Assembly: GCF_003003285.1 (NCBI RefSeq)
Contig: NZ_PVTP01000010.1
Coordinates: forward strand, 83,817-147,816
Length of the DNA stretch: 64,000 bases
Origin: Yoonia maritima
Lineage (GTDB): Bacteria; Pseudomonadota; Alphaproteobacteria; Rhodobacterales; Rhodobacteraceae
Reading direction: 5' to 3'
In this document: in pieces, positions 53,710 to 63,802 of the stretch
Numbering within the stretch: position 1 is the stretch's first letter
Layout: every line of letters begins with the position of its first letter
The notes under the pieces: generated by a model
What the model was told of the DNA's origin: nothing
Seen by the model: only the letters and a program-made list of their open reading frames with translations
Databases searched by the model: none
Program-made: the position numbers and the translations under genes

Positions 53710-54659
53710 TATGCCGGTTCGCGCAACACGCGCGGGACTTTGAATTCGACGTTTTCTTTGGCGGTTTCCACCAGTTCAACCGTGACGTCGTACTTGTCGC
53801 GGAACGCGTCGATGACTTCGTTGATCAGGACTTCGGGGGCGGACGCCCCGGCAGTGATCCCCATCGTTTTGATGCCATCAATCGCACGCCAGTCGATGTC
53901 GGTCGCGCGTTGCACGAGTTGAGAATAGGCGCAGCCTGCGCGGGCGCCTACCTCGACCAATCGTTTGGAGTTTGATGAATTCGGTGCGCCGACCACAAGG
54001 ATCGCATCGCATTTGGGTGCGATCGCTTTGACGGATTCTTGGCGGTTGGTGGTCGCGTAACAGATGTCTTCTTTGTGGGGGCCGACGATCTTGGGGAAGC
54101 GGGCGTTCAGCGCCGCGACGATGTCGATCGTGTCGTCGACCGATAGGGTGGTTTGAGTCACGAATGCAAGCTGTTCTGGATTGCGGACCTGCACTGTTGC
54201 GACGTCTTCGACGGTTTCGACCAACAGGACCTCTCCGTCAGGTAATTGTCCCATGGTTCCAACGGTTTCGGGGTGGCCTGCATGGCCAATCATGATCATT
54301 TGAAGGCCGTTATCGGCGTGGCGCTGTGCCTCGATATGGACCTTGGACACCAGCGGGCAGGTGGCATCGACATAGATCATTTCGCGTTTTGCGGCGGCGG
54401 CTGGAACGGCCTTGGGGACGCCGTGCGCGGAAAAGATTACGGGGCGGTCATCCGGGCATTCGTCAAGTTCTTCGACAAACACCGCGCCCAAATCACGCAG
54501 GCTATCTACGACGAATTTGTTGTGGACGATTTCGTGCCGCACATAGACGGGCGCACCCCATTTTTCGATCGCCATTTCGACGATCTTAATTGCGCGGTCT
54601 ACGCCTGCGCAAAAGCCGCGCGGGGCGGCAAGGTATAGGGTAAGAGGGGGCTTGTTCAT
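53709..54659 (-). CDS. ispH: 4-hydroxy-3-methylbut-2-enyl diphosphate reductase
   Basis: IspH is the last enzyme of the MEP pathway, giving IPP and DMAPP with a 4Fe-4S cluster. The 316-residue protein has the three cluster cysteines in PRGFCAGV (Cys17), DATCPLVSK and [20 protein letters not shown] and [10 protein letters not shown] carry the substrate His residues, and the phosphate-binding [11 protein letters not shown] is also present. Length is normal. Confidence 0.97.
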   Translation of the reverse strand: MNKPPLTLYLAAPRGFCAGVDRAIKIVEMAIEKWGAPVYVRHEIVHNKFVVDSLRDLGAVFVEELDECPDDRPVIFSAHGVPKAVPAAAAKREMIYVDATCPLVSKVHIEAQRHADNGLQMIMIGHAGHPETVGTMGQLPDGEVLLVETVEDVATVQVRNPEQLAFVTQTTLSVDDTIDIVAALNARFPKIVGPHKEDICYATTNRQESVKAIAPKCDAILVVGAPNSSNSKRLVEVGARAGCAYSQLVQRATDIDWRAIDGIKTMGITAGASAPEVLINEVIDAFRDKYDVTVELVETAKENVEFKVPRVLREPA

Positions 54660-54718
54660 CTGTATCCTCCGGCGGTTGCTACAGAGGTAAGACTTTGACG
54701 CCGTGGCGTCCAGAGGAT

Positions 54719-54746
54719 GGCGTCAGACAGTTGCCCGCCTGACGCC
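54719..54746 (-). terminator. Stem-loop downstream of the NYN-domain gene
   Basis: GGCGTCAG (54719-54726) pairs with CTGACGCC (54739-54746) around a 12-base loop, just beyond the NYN gene stop on the minus strand. T runs are absent, so it may be a weak terminator between this gene and ispH. Confidence 0.4.
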
Positions 54747-54753
54747 AATGTTA

Positions 54754-55332
54754 TTAGCTTTCTTCGGTCGCGGCTGCTTCTTCAGCGAACTCTGGGCGTG
54801 GTTCACGGGTAGGGCGGCCCACCACATCACGCAGTTCATCAAGCTCTATAAAGTTGTCGGCCTGACGGCGTAGTTCGTCCGAGATCATTGGTGGCTGGCT
54901 ACGGATCGTAGAAACCACGGAAACGCGGACACCTTTACGTTGGAGCGCTTCGATCAGCGGACGGAAATCGCCGTCGCCAGAGAAAAGCACAACGTGATCG
55001 ACATGCGGCGCAAGTTCCATTGCGTCAACGGCAAGCTCGATGTCCATGTTGCCTTTAACCTTACGGCGGCCCATGCTGTCAGTGTATTCTTTCGCGGGCT
55101 TCGTTACCATCGTGAAGCCGTTGTAGTGAAGCCAATCCACGAGTGGTCGGATCGGTGAGTATTCATCGTTCTCAAGCAGGGCTGTGTAATAGAAAGCCCG
55201 AAGCATTTTGCCACGACGCATAAACTCTTGGCGAAGAAGTTTATAATCGATGTCAAAGCCAAGGGATTTAGCGGCTGCATAAAGATTTGAGCCATCGATG
55301 AAGAGCGCAAGCCGCTCGTCCCGATAAAACAT
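54754..55332 (-). CDS. NYN/LabA-like PIN-fold nuclease protein
   Basis: The 192-residue protein has a NYN domain: ERLALFIDGSNLYAAAKSLG at the start, GNMDIELAVDAMEL near residue 95, and VLFSGDGDFRPLIEALQRKG near 115, which supplies the acidic active-site cluster. It is probably a metal-dependent ribonuclease of the LabA/DUF88 family; its RNA target is unknown. ATG 55332 follows AAAGGAAATTTC. The C-terminus is acidic and probably disordered. Confidence 0.92.
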   Translation of the reverse strand: MFYRDERLALFIDGSNLYAAAKSLGFDIDYKLLRQEFMRRGKMLRAFYYTALLENDEYSPIRPLVDWLHYNGFTMVTKPAKEYTDSMGRRKVKGNMDIELAVDAMELAPHVDHVVLFSGDGDFRPLIEALQRKGVRVSVVSTIRSQPPMISDELRRQADNFIELDELRDVVGRPTREPRPEFAEEAAATEES

Positions 55333-55440
55333 GAAATTTCCTTTCAAAATTGTTCGCGCGCCCCGCACTCAGTGAGTGGTATGTATTGTGCAAGGGTTCG
55401 AATATTGTAATGTTTTCGCGAAACCTGACAAGTGGCGAAT

Positions 55441-56013
55441 ATGACGAATAATCTTAGTTTGGCGCTTATCGCCTTTGGTAGCAACGAAAATTCAATTTTT
55501 GGTGACCCTAGGGAAACTGTACAAAAAGCAATGAAATTTGTCGCTGATATGTCAGTGAAACATCATTATTCGAGCGATTTATACAGGAATCCGGCATTTC
55601 CAAAAGGCGCGGGGCCTGACTTTTTTAATGCCGCAATGGTGATAAACACGAATCTGTCACCCGACGAATTACTAGTAGAATTGCACAAAATTGAATCTGA
55701 GGCGCATCGCGTGCGAGATAAACGGTGGGGGCAGCGCACATTGGACTTGGATTTAATTGCCGTCGATGCGTTGGTTTTACCGGATGTCCTGACGTATTCT
55801 TATTGGCGCGATTTGGCGTTGGCTGATCAACAAGCACAGGCGCCAGATCGATTGGTTTTGCCGCACCCGCGATTGCAGGACCGCAGTTTTGTCTTGGTTC
55901 CGCTATGTGATGTGGCGCCGAACTGGGTGCATCCCGTTTTCGGCAAAACGGTGCGTGAAATGCGTAATGCGCTGCCACCAGAGGAGTTGGAATCTGTTGT
56001 GCGTGTGGATTAG
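55441..56013 (+). CDS. folK: 2-amino-4-hydroxy-6-hydroxymethyldihydropteridine diphosphokinase
   Basis: FolK transfers pyrophosphate to the pterin in folate synthesis. The 190-residue protein has the ALIAFGSNENS start, YRNPAFPKGAGPDFFNAAMV, and the signature RWGQRTLDLDLIAVDAL that carries the metal Asp pair. LVLPHPRLQDRSFVLVPL follows. ATG 55441 is chosen; GTG 55432 is possible. There is no clear ribosome site. It is divergent from the NYN gene. Confidence 0.93.
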   Translation: MTNNLSLALIAFGSNENSIFGDPRETVQKAMKFVADMSVKHHYSSDLYRNPAFPKGAGPDFFNAAMVINTNLSPDELLVELHKIESEAHRVRDKRWGQRTLDLDLIAVDALVLPDVLTYSYWRDLALADQQAQAPDRLVLPHPRLQDRSFVLVPLCDVAPNWVHPVFGKTVREMRNALPPEELESVVRVD

Positions 56014-56139
56014 CGGAGTTTGACGCTTGTGCATGCGGCGAATTTTATGGTTCCATCCGGGTTCGGCCTCTTGTCAATCTTAAATTTTGGCAATAGATAA
56101 GCCTCTTGCTAAGTCCCCTTGTCTGACTGGAGTACGCCC

Positions 56140-56493
56140 ATGGCCCGCGTTACCGTAGAAGATTGCGTCGATAAAGTTCCTAACCGTTTTGATCTTGTGA
56201 TGCTTGCGGCCCACCGTGCCCGCGAAATTGCTGCTGGCGCTCCGCTTACAGTTGCCCGCGACAATGATAAAAACCCAGTTGTGTCACTGCGTGAAATTGC
56301 TGACGAAACCCAGCAAGCTGACGACCTGCGCGAGCGCATGATCGAAGCAAACCAGACACAAATCGAAGTTGATGAGCCAGAAGAAGACAGCATGTCTTTG
56401 CTGATGGGTGCAGAAGCTGACAAACCTGTCGAAGACGACATGTCCGAAGAAAAACTGCTGCGCGCGCTGATGGAAGCGCAAGGGCAACGCTAA
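56140..56493 (+). CDS. rpoZ: RNA polymerase omega subunit
   Basis: The omega subunit stabilises beta-prime assembly of RNA polymerase and in some bacteria binds ppGpp. The 117-residue protein begins [20 protein letters not shown], then [16 protein letters not shown] and the acidic tail typical of alphaproteobacteria. ATG 56140 has TGGAG at good spacing, and a longer frame from 56119 is rejected. It sits 39 bases before rsh, the usual rpoZ-spoT pairing. Confidence 0.96.
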   Translation: MARVTVEDCVDKVPNRFDLVMLAAHRAREIAAGAPLTVARDNDKNPVVSLREIADETQQADDLRERMIEANQTQIEVDEPEEDSMSLLMGAEADKPVEDDMSEEKLLRALMEAQGQR

Positions 56494-56532
56494 TAGGCCT
56501 TTGCCGGCCTACACAAATAGGTGCGGGACCAG

Positions 56533-58665
56533 ATGACGACTGCTGACGAACTGATCTCTCTGGTCCGCGCTTATAACCCAAATACGAATCAGGCGCTGTT
56601 GCGCGACGCATATGCCTTTGGTGCTGAAATGCACGAAGGGCAGTTTCGCCATTCCGGCGAGCCCTATTTTACCCATCCTATCGCTGTGACATGTATTCTT
56701 GCTGAGCAGCAGATGGATGATGCGACGCTTGTTACTGCCCTTTTGCATGACACTATCGAAGATACCAAAGCGTCATTTGCAGAAGTCGAAAAGCGCTTTA
56801 GCCGTGAAATTGCTGATCTGGTTGATGGTGTTACGAAACTGACCAACCTGCAGTTGACATCGACGCAGACCAAACAGGCCGAAAACTTTCGCAAGCTATT
56901 CATGGCGACTTCACGCGATTTGCGTGTAACGCTGGTAAAGCTGGCCGACCGTCTTCACAACATGCGCACGATTAAATCGATGCGCCCGGAAAAGCAGGCC
57001 CAAAAAGCCCGAGAAACGATGGATATCTTTGCTCCTTTGGCTGGACGTATGGGTATGCAGTGGATGCGCGAAGAGCTAGAGGATCTGTCGTTCAAGGTTC
57101 TTAATCCCGAAGCACGCAGTTCAATCATTCGCCGCTTTATCACGCTTCAACGTGAGGCGGGTGACGTGGTGCAAAAGATTACGGCCGATATGCGGGTCGA
57201 ATTGGAAAAGGCAAACATTCAGGCCGAAGTTACGGGCCGTGCCAAAAAGCCCTATTCGATCTGGCGCAAGATGCAGGAAAAGGAAAAGAGCTTTAGCCGC
57301 CTTTCTGACATCTACGGTTTTCGTATTATTGTTGCGACAGAGGCTGATTGTTATCGCGTTCTGGGTGCAATTCACCAGCGTTGGCGCGCTGTGCCGGGCC
57401 GGTTCAAAGATTATATCAGCCAACCCAAAAGCAACGGCTATCGTTCGATCCATACGACAGTTTCTGGCCGCGATGGTAAGCAAGTCGAAGTGCAGGTCAG
57501 AACGCGTGAGATGCACGAAGTTGCCGAAACGGGTGTGGCGGCACATTGGTCTTATAAGAACGGTGAACTTGTTGAAAACCGCTTTGCTGTTGACCCGGTA
57601 CGCTGGATCGCGTCCCTGACTGAACGGTTGGATGAAGATCAGGACCACGATGAGTTTCTCGAGGCCGTTAAGCTTGAGATGTACAACGATCAGGTGTTCT
57701 GTTTCACCCCTAAGGGTGACGTGATTAAGCTGCCACGCGGCGCGACGCCGATTGATTTTGCCTATGCGATCCATACGCGAATCGGGTCTGCTTGCGTGGG
57801 GGCAAAGGTTGATGGCATCCGGGTGCCGCTTTGGACCCGTTTGAAAAATGGTCAATCGGTTGAGGTGATCACCGCCGAGGGCCAAACCCCGCAAGCAACT
57901 TGGATCGAGATCGCCGTGACTGGGCGCGCCAAAACGGCCATCCGCCGAAGCCTGCGCGAAGAAGATCGCGGGCGTTTCGTGCGTCTTGGCCGTGAACTGG
58001 CGCGGGTCGCGTTCGAAAACGTCGGCAAAAAGGCCACGGATAAGGCGCTGCGCACTGCCGCTAAGGCGCTTGCCATTGCGGATGTCGATGAGCTGCTTGC
58101 GCAGTTGGGTAGCGCTGAAATCACTGGCAGAGAAGTCGTGCGCGCCATCTATCCAGAGCTTGAGGCGCGTGACGGCGATGAAGTAGACGAAAAACGCGCG
58201 GTTGTAGGGCTTGCTGCTGATCAGGTGCAACGGCGTGGTCCATGTTGTCAGCCCGTGCCCGGCGAACGTATTCTGGGGATCACCTACAGAGGTCAGGGTG
58301 TTGTTGTGCACGCCATCGACTGCGAAGCGCTGGCCGATTACGAGGACCAGCCGGAACGTTGGGTTGATTTGCATTGGCACGAGGGAACGCATGCTGCTGT
58401 AAATACTGTGACTTTCGATGTCGCCATCACAAACGATTCTGGTGTGCTGGGACGAATTTGCACATTGATAGGCGAGCAAAACGCCAATATCTCTGATCTT
58501 AGGTTTATTGATCGCAAACCTGATTATTTTAGGCTTTTGATTGACGTTGATTTGCGTGATGCAGAGCATCTGCATCGTGTTATGACTGCCCTAGAGGCCG
58601 AAAGTAATGTGTCGTCCATCGTGCGGCATCGTGATCCCGCGCTCGCAAATTTGAGGCGCAGCTAA
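56533..58665 (+). CDS. rsh: Bifunctional (p)ppGpp synthetase/hydrolase (RelA/SpoT homolog)
   Basis: This 710-residue protein makes and degrades the alarmone (p)ppGpp. The HD hydrolase motif HDTIED is at residues 72-77. The synthetase domain has YGFRIIVATEADCYRVLG and the RFKD motif at 290-293, the RxKD type of bifunctional enzymes, followed by KSNGYRSIHTTV. A TGS domain (VFCFTPKGDVIKLPRGATPI) and a C-terminal ACT domain (LGRICTLIGEQNANISDLRF) follow. ATG 56533 is preferred to GTG 56521. Confidence 0.96.
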   Translation: MTTADELISLVRAYNPNTNQALLRDAYAFGAEMHEGQFRHSGEPYFTHPIAVTCILAEQQMDDATLVTALLHDTIEDTKASFAEVEKRFSREIADLVDGVTKLTNLQLTSTQTKQAENFRKLFMATSRDLRVTLVKLADRLHNMRTIKSMRPEKQAQKARETMDIFAPLAGRMGMQWMREELEDLSFKVLNPEARSSIIRRFITLQREAGDVVQKITADMRVELEKANIQAEVTGRAKKPYSIWRKMQEKEKSFSRLSDIYGFRIIVATEADCYRVLGAIHQRWRAVPGRFKDYISQPKSNGYRSIHTTVSGRDGKQVEVQVRTREMHEVAETGVAAHWSYKNGELVENRFAVDPVRWIASLTERLDEDQDHDEFLEAVKLEMYNDQVFCFTPKGDVIKLPRGATPIDFAYAIHTRIGSACVGAKVDGIRVPLWTRLKNGQSVEVITAEGQTPQATWIEIAVTGRAKTAIRRSLREEDRGRFVRLGRELARVAFENVGKKATDKALRTAAKALAIADVDELLAQLGSAEITGREVVRAIYPELEARDGDEVDEKRAVVGLAADQVQRRGPCCQPVPGERILGITYRGQGVVVHAIDCEALADYEDQPERWVDLHWHEGTHAAVNTVTFDVAITNDSGVLGRICTLIGEQNANISDLRFIDRKPDYFRLLIDVDLRDAEHLHRVMTALEAESNVSSIVRHRDPALANLRRS

Positions 58666-58689
58666 TTCGTTGTCGAAGGAATAAAGGTT

Positions 58690-59367
58690 TTGGTGTTTAA
58701 GCGCAGGGATAGGCGACCGATCTGGCAGATCGTGCTCGACTTTTTCTATCCCCGTGGCGGGTGGGCCCGCGCGTTTGAATATGTCAAACACCGCGTGCAG
58801 CGGCTGCCTGACACGCCAGAGAAAATATCGCGTGGGATTGCCGCTGGGGTGTTCACCTCTTTCACACCGTTTTATGGTATTCACTTTGTCATTGCCGCGC
58901 TTATTGCGCGTGCCATGCGTGGGAATATCTTTGCAGCGCTGCTGGGGACTTTCTTTGGCAACCCGCTAACCTATATCCCGATTGGTGTTACGGCGCTGTC
59001 TGCCGGGCATTGGTTGTTAGGTCGCCCATTCAACGCGGCGCTGTTTGGTTTTGGCCACCGAGACCCTAATTTCTGCGGCTTAGGATGCCGGTTTGGCAGC
59101 GCGTTTTCCGACATTTCACATAACTTCATGGCGATGTTCACCAGTGCGACCCCGGATTGGCATGGGTTGGCTGAATTCTATCACGAGGTGTTTTTGCCGT
59201 ATTTGGTTGGTGGCATCATTCCAGGCATCATTTGTGGTGCTTTGGCTTATTACATTTGTGTACCTTTAATCACCGGCCACCAGAACCGCCGCCGCAAGGC
59301 CTTGCGTAACAAGTTAAGTCAGCTCAATAAAAAGCCCGATACAGAGAGTGGCGACAATCGCGGATAA
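58690..59367 (+). CDS. DUF2062 domain-containing membrane protein
   Basis: The 225-residue protein has the DUF2062 pattern: PEKISRGIAAGVFTSFTPFY, GIHFVIAALIARAMRGNIFA, then GTFFGNPLTYIPIG. It has two or three membrane helices and a basic C-terminus. Function is unknown. The start is non-ATG: TTG 58690 behind GAAGGA, or GTG 58693. It lies between rsh and pdxJ on the same strand. Confidence 0.9.
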   Translation: MVFKRRDRRPIWQIVLDFFYPRGGWARAFEYVKHRVQRLPDTPEKISRGIAAGVFTSFTPFYGIHFVIAALIARAMRGNIFAALLGTFFGNPLTYIPIGVTALSAGHWLLGRPFNAALFGFGHRDPNFCGLGCRFGSAFSDISHNFMAMFTSATPDWHGLAEFYHEVFLPYLVGGIIPGIICGALAYYICVPLITGHQNRRRKALRNKLSQLNKKPDTESGDNRG

Positions 59368-59399
59368 TCCTAGCTTCCTAAGTGAAAAGGGGAACGTAG

Positions 59400-60152
59400 A
59401 TGACACATGATAAATTGCGTCTTGGTGTAAACATTGATCATGTCGCGACGGTGCGGAACGCGCGTGGTGGCGATGTTCCTGATCCTGTGCGCGCGGCCTT
59501 GATCGCGGAACAGGCGGGTGCGGATGGCATCACGGCCCATTTGCGCGAAGACCGTCGCCATATCGTTGATAGCGATATTGAGCGGCTGGCGACGCAACTG
59601 TCGATCCCGTTGAACTTTGAAATGGCTGCGACTGATGAAATGCAGGCGATTGCTTTGCGCCATAAACCCCACGCGGTTTGTCTTGTTCCAGAAAAACGGG
59701 AAGAAAAGACAACCGAGGGCGGGTTAGAAGTTGCGCAGCAGGATAATAAGCTGGCGCATTATATTAAACCGTTTGTGGACGCGGGATCGCGCGTTTCGCT
59801 ATTCATTGCGGCTAATAAGCGGCAGGTTGAAGCGGCCGCGCGTATCGGCGCGCCAGTGATCGAATTGCACGCTGGTGCCTATGCTGATGCTTGGGCCGAA
59901 GAACGTTGGGATGTACGCGATAGCGAGTTGGCGAAAATCACGGATATGGCGGCCTATGCTGATGAACTGGGCCTAGAGGTGCATGTGGGCCACGGCCTGA
60001 CCTACGACAGCGTTGGTCCAATCGCAGTGCTGCCGCAAGTCAAAGAACTGAACATCGGACATTTCATCATTGGTGAGGCAATATTCCGTGGCCTTGCTCC
60101 AGCGATTCAAGCAATGCGTCGTTGTATGGATGAGGCGCGGGCGGGGATTTGA
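59400..60152 (+). CDS. pdxJ: Pyridoxine 5'-phosphate synthase
   Basis: PdxJ condenses 1-deoxyxylulose 5-phosphate with 3-amino-2-oxopropyl phosphate to form the vitamin B6 ring. The 250-residue protein starts with [19 protein letters not shown]. It carries [10 protein letters not shown], the catalytic Glu region [15 protein letters not shown] segment, and [20 protein letters not shown]. The ATG follows AAAGGGGAACGTAG. It begins the pdxJ - membrane protein - acpS - lepB - rnc - era series, typical of Rhodobacterales. Confidence 0.96.
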   Translation: MTHDKLRLGVNIDHVATVRNARGGDVPDPVRAALIAEQAGADGITAHLREDRRHIVDSDIERLATQLSIPLNFEMAATDEMQAIALRHKPHAVCLVPEKREEKTTEGGLEVAQQDNKLAHYIKPFVDAGSRVSLFIAANKRQVEAAARIGAPVIELHAGAYADAWAEERWDVRDSELAKITDMAAYADELGLEVHVGHGLTYDSVGPIAVLPQVKELNIGHFIIGEAIFRGLAPAIQAMRRCMDEARAGI

Positions 60153-60153
60153 T

Positions 60154-60588
60154 ATGAACTATATGCGATACACTGGGGTGGTCATTGGCTTGACCATCGG
60201 GTTGCCGATCTTGCTTGGGTTGTTGCGGCATTTAACCGGCATCAACCTGTCCACCGGGTTTGTTGCAATTGCGCCAGCCCTTGCTGGTGCGATGATCGAA
60301 GGGCAGAAGTTCGCGGTGCACAATGACCGAATTCCAACGCGGGCAGAAACTAAATCATTTGTGATCGTGGGGACCCTTATCGCTGCTGGCTTCTTGGCGC
60401 TTTTTACTGCGACAGTCGTCACCAACGTTCCGGGATATGAAATCCTATTGAATGCACCGCCATCGATTGGACTGATCATCGGCATGTTTGTTTTCATGAT
60501 ATTGATGATCGCGCTTTGCAATTTCTTATTCCTGCGTATGGGGGCTAAAAACCAGCTCAAGGCGATTGAAGCTGGGCGATCAAAATGA
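60154..60588 (+). CDS. Small membrane protein, ABZJ_00895-like
   Basis: The 144-residue protein has four hydrophobic segments (about 8-25, 35-50, 72-95, 105-128). It begins [20 protein letters not shown] and has [21 protein letters not shown] near residue 33. It resembles the ABZJ_00895 family found between pdxJ and acpS in related bacteria; function is unknown. The ATG lies 1 base after the pdxJ stop, and the stop overlaps the acpS ATG by 4 bases. Confidence 0.75.
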   Translation: MNYMRYTGVVIGLTIGLPILLGLLRHLTGINLSTGFVAIAPALAGAMIEGQKFAVHNDRIPTRAETKSFVIVGTLIAAGFLALFTATVVTNVPGYEILLNAPPSIGLIIGMFVFMILMIALCNFLFLRMGAKNQLKAIEAGRSK

Positions 60589-60986
60589 TCTTAGGTATAG
60601 GCACCGATCTTGCGAATATCGAACGTATTTCCGCTACGCTTGACCGGTTTGGAGACCGTTTTCGTAATCGGGTTTTCACCGAAATTGAACAAGCTAAGGC
60701 CGAGCGTCGTAAAGATATTGCCGGGACCTATGCGAAACGCTGGGCTGCGAAAGAAGCGTGCTCAAAGGCGCTTGGCACCGGGTTGGCAATGGGTATCTCT
60801 TGGAAGGACATGTCTGTTACCAATTTGCGTAGCGGCCAGCCGACGATGCAGGTGACTGGATGGGCTAAAGAACGGTTGGATGAAATGACCCCACCGGGTC
60901 ACACTGCCGTCATTCACGTGACTTTGACCGACGATCACCCTTGGGCACAAGCGTTTGTGGTCATTGAGGCCCGCCCCGCCGCTTGA
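60585..60986 (+). CDS. acpS: Holo-[acyl-carrier-protein] synthase
   Basis: AcpS attaches the phosphopantetheine arm of CoA to acyl carrier protein. The 133-residue protein has [11 protein letters not shown] with the metal Asp and the [18 protein letters not shown] motif with the metal Glu. Length is typical. It overlaps the preceding gene by 4 bases. Confidence 0.96.
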   Translation: MILGIGTDLANIERISATLDRFGDRFRNRVFTEIEQAKAERRKDIAGTYAKRWAAKEACSKALGTGLAMGISWKDMSVTNLRSGQPTMQVTGWAKERLDEMTPPGHTAVIHVTLTDDHPWAQAFVVIEARPAA

Positions 60987-61038
60987 CAGGGGGGGCGCGT
61001 CACCTCATGAAGCCTCAAACGCCAAAAAGGAATTTGGA

Positions 61039-61872
61039 ATGGCCGAACAAGCCGAAAAAACTGGACCTGTAGGTGCAATCATTGAGACGGTGAAAACCGT
61101 TTTCTGGGCGCTCGTCATCGCCGGGATTTTCAGAAGCATATTCTTTCAGCCGTTTTGGATTCCTTCGGGGTCTATGAAAGACACATTGTTGGTCGGTGAT
61201 TTCTTGTTCGTGAACAAGATGGCGTATGGCTATTCCTACGCGTCCTGCCCATCTGTGCCCTTCTTGAATATTGGGGCTGACGATGTTTGTGGTTTTGCAG
61301 AAGACTTTGACGACCGCCTGTTCGGTTCAGATCCAGAGCGTGGCGATATCGTTGTGTTCCGCCATCCTGTGTCTGGCCGCGATTTCATTAAGCGCCTGAT
61401 TGGTGTTCCGGGTGATCGCATCCAGATGAAAGATGGGCTGCTTTATATCAATGATGTGGCAGTTGTGGTTGAGGATACTGACCCATTCATCGAAGTGATG
61501 GAGCCGCAAGGCCCCGAACGACGCCGTCCGTCATGTATCAATGGCGTTGTTGGCGAAGGCGCAGATTGTGTGAAAGAACGTCAGATCGAAACGCTGCCGA
61601 ATGGCGTGCGTCATAGCATTCTTAACAGCGGCCCGCGTCCCCAAGATAACACACAGGTGTTTGTTGTTCCCGAAGGCGAATTCTTTTTTATGGGCGACAA
61701 CCGTGATAATTCTACGGATAGTCGTTTCCCGCAATCAAGCAACGGCGTTGGTTTCGTTGAACGCAAAGACCTGATTGGTCGCGCTGATCGGGTTATCTTT
61801 TCATCTGCTGGTCGGTCCATGCTTTTTTTCTGGACGTGGCGTAGCGACCGTTTCTTTAAGGCACTCGATTGA
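61039..61872 (+). CDS. lepB: Signal peptidase I
   Basis: LepB removes signal peptides at the outer face of the inner membrane. The 277-residue protein has one N-terminal helix (about 19-37), then the catalytic Ser45 in [14 protein letters not shown] and Lys118 in [14 protein letters not shown]. The terminal box [11 protein letters not shown] completes the set. ATG 61039 follows AAAAAGGAATTTGG. Its TGA overlaps the TTG start of rnc. Confidence 0.96.
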   Translation: MAEQAEKTGPVGAIIETVKTVFWALVIAGIFRSIFFQPFWIPSGSMKDTLLVGDFLFVNKMAYGYSYASCPSVPFLNIGADDVCGFAEDFDDRLFGSDPERGDIVVFRHPVSGRDFIKRLIGVPGDRIQMKDGLLYINDVAVVVEDTDPFIEVMEPQGPERRRPSCINGVVGEGADCVKERQIETLPNGVRHSILNSGPRPQDNTQVFVVPEGEFFFMGDNRDNSTDSRFPQSSNGVGFVERKDLIGRADRVIFSSAGRSMLFFWTWRSDRFFKALD

Positions 61873-62549
61873 AGATTTCAGCTGAACTCTCTGCGTTTTC
61901 CGACCGGCTTGGCTATCAGTTTGCAAAGCCAGAACTGTTGTTACGCGCTGTAACCCATTCGTCGATGGTCAGCCCGCACCGGGATGATAACCAGCGGCTA
62001 GAATTCTTGGGCGACCGTGTGTTGGGGCTGGTGATGGCCGAGGCATTGCTTTTGGCCGACCAATCCGCACCCGAAGGGTTGCTTGCACCACGCTATAACG
62101 CGCTTGTTCGTCGCGAGGCTTGCGCCGATGTCGCCCGACAGATTGATCTGGGCGCTGTGCTAAAGCTGGGTCGTTCCGAAATGAAATCCGGTGGCCGCCG
62201 CAAAGAGGCGCTACTGGCCGATGCGATGGAGGCTGTGATCGCAGCCGTCTACCAAGACGGTGGATTTGACGCTGCACGTTCAGCTGTCCTGCGCCTGTGG
62301 GGCAAGCGAATCGATAATGTCGCCGTTGATGCAAGGGATGCTAAAACCGCGTTGCAGGAATGGGCGCAAGCCCGTGGCGAGGTACCACCCCAATATGTAG
62401 AGGTCGCGCGTACTGGACCTGACCATGCACCTGTGTTTACCATTGAGGTACGCCTTGAATCCGGTCCATCCGAGCAAGCGACCGCTGGTTCTAAGCGCAA
62501 TGCCGAACAGGCTGCTGCGACAGCCCTTCTTAAGAAAGTTAAGTCATGA
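61869..62549 (+). CDS. rnc: Ribonuclease III
   Basis: RNase III cleaves double-stranded RNA, including rRNA precursors. The 226-residue protein has the signature [20 protein letters not shown] with Glu45 and Asp49, the second acidic pair Asp118 and Glu121 in [12 protein letters not shown], and a C-terminal dsRBD. The start is TTG 61869 ([15 protein letters not shown]), overlapping the lepB stop as TTGA. The stop overlaps the era ATG. Confidence 0.96.
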   Translation: MKISAELSAFSDRLGYQFAKPELLLRAVTHSSMVSPHRDDNQRLEFLGDRVLGLVMAEALLLADQSAPEGLLAPRYNALVRREACADVARQIDLGAVLKLGRSEMKSGGRRKEALLADAMEAVIAAVYQDGGFDAARSAVLRLWGKRIDNVAVDARDAKTALQEWAQARGEVPPQYVEVARTGPDHAPVFTIEVRLESGPSEQATAGSKRNAEQAAATALLKKVKS

Positions 62550-63463
62550 CTGATGCCCCAACAAAAGCGGGATTCGTTGCGCTAATCGGTGAGCCGAATG
62601 CCGGTAAATCGACGCTGCTGAACCGTATGGTTGGCGCGAAAGTGTCGATCGTGACCCATAAAGTGCAAACCACACGCGCCCGTATTCGCGGTGTAGCGAT
62701 GGAAGAAAACGCGCAGCTTATCTTCGTTGATACGCCGGGCCTGTTCAAACCACGTCGTCGTCTTGACCGTGCGATGGTCGCTGCCGCGTGGGGCGGTGCC
62801 GCTGATGCCGATATCGTCGTTTTGCTGATCGAAGCCCATCGCGGAATGACTGACGGCGTAAAGGCGATCTTGGAAACGCTTGAAGAACGCGCTGGCAAGA
62901 CGAAGGTCGCGCTGGCGATCAACAAGATCGACAAAGTGAAATCCGAGGTGCTGCTCGCGTTGACCAAAGAGATGAACGACGCCTATCCCTTTGCTGAAAC
63001 GTTCATGATTTCTGCCGAACGTGGTCACGGTTGTGACGCATTGCGTAGCTGGTTGGTCGAGCAGGTTCCGGAAGGACCGTACCTATACCCCGAAGACCAA
63101 ATCGCTGACCTTCCAATGCGGATGATCGCAGCCGAAATGACCCGCGAAAAGCTGACGCTCCGTCTGCACCAAGAACTGCCATATGAGCTGACTGTTGAGA
63201 CTGAAAACTGGGAAGAACGCCCCGATGGCTCTGCCCGGATTGATCAGCTGATCTATGTCGCGCGCGATGGCCATAAGGGTATCGTCCTTGGCAAAGGTGG
63301 CGAAACGATCAAATCGGTTAGCCAAGCCGCCCGGCTAGAGTTGGAAGAATTCCTAGGCCGACGTGTGCACCTTTTCGTTAAGGTTAAGGTGCGGCCAAAC
63401 TGGCTTGAGGAATCTGAGCGGTATTCAGAGATGGGCCTCGATTTCAAAGACGGCAATGCGTGA
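62546..63463 (+). CDS. era: GTPase Era
   Basis: Era is the 16S-rRNA-binding GTPase of small-subunit maturation. The 305-residue protein has G1 GEPNAGKS at 15-22, G3 DTPG, G4 NKID and a C-terminal KH domain with [20 protein letters not shown]. It overlaps rnc by 4 bases. Confidence 0.97.
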   Translation: MTDAPTKAGFVALIGEPNAGKSTLLNRMVGAKVSIVTHKVQTTRARIRGVAMEENAQLIFVDTPGLFKPRRRLDRAMVAAAWGGAADADIVVLLIEAHRGMTDGVKAILETLEERAGKTKVALAINKIDKVKSEVLLALTKEMNDAYPFAETFMISAERGHGCDALRSWLVEQVPEGPYLYPEDQIADLPMRMIAAEMTREKLTLRLHQELPYELTVETENWEERPDGSARIDQLIYVARDGHKGIVLGKGGETIKSVSQAARLELEEFLGRRVHLFVKVKVRPNWLEESERYSEMGLDFKDGNA

Positions 63464-63475
63464 TCTTGTAAACTG

Positions 63476-63802
63476 ATGCGGCTGACAGCAGACATCTGGG
63501 TGTCGGCCTATCTGACACGACTACGCTTGCTAGATATCCCTGCCTTCGTCGTTGCACGCGGTGACAGTACTGCCGGGGCGGTTCTGATAAAGCTGAACAC
63601 GCTAGATGGGCAGGCGTCATGCTATCAACGTAGCTTTGACCTGATGACGGGTGAACGCAAATGGGTTGTCTTGACCGAGGGTGATGAGGCGGCCGTCGAT
63701 AGCTCTATCAGCAAGCAACGTGGGTTTGATCCTGACCTCTGGGTGATCGAAGTCGAGGACCGGCAGGGCCGTCACTTGTTGGATGAACCGGGTTTAGAAT
63801 AA
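63476..63802 (+). CDS. DUF1491 family protein
   Basis: The 108-residue protein matches DUF1491: MRLTADIWVSAYLTRLRLLD, the FVVARGDSTAGAVLIKLN stretch, and PDLWVIEVEDRQGRHLLDEP at the end. It is a soluble alphaproteobacterial protein of unknown function, usually close to era and recO. The ATG is 12 bases after the era stop. Confidence 0.9.
   Translation: MRLTADIWVSAYLTRLRLLDIPAFVVARGDSTAGAVLIKLNTLDGQASCYQRSFDLMTGERKWVVLTEGDEAAVDSSISKQRGFDPDLWVIEVEDRQGRHLLDEPGLE

Noticed and set aside
57121..58575. Minus-strand ORF of 484 codons opposite rsh
   Set aside because: It lies wholly within the RelA/SpoT-homolog gene, whose motifs are intact; the antisense protein has no recognisable domain.
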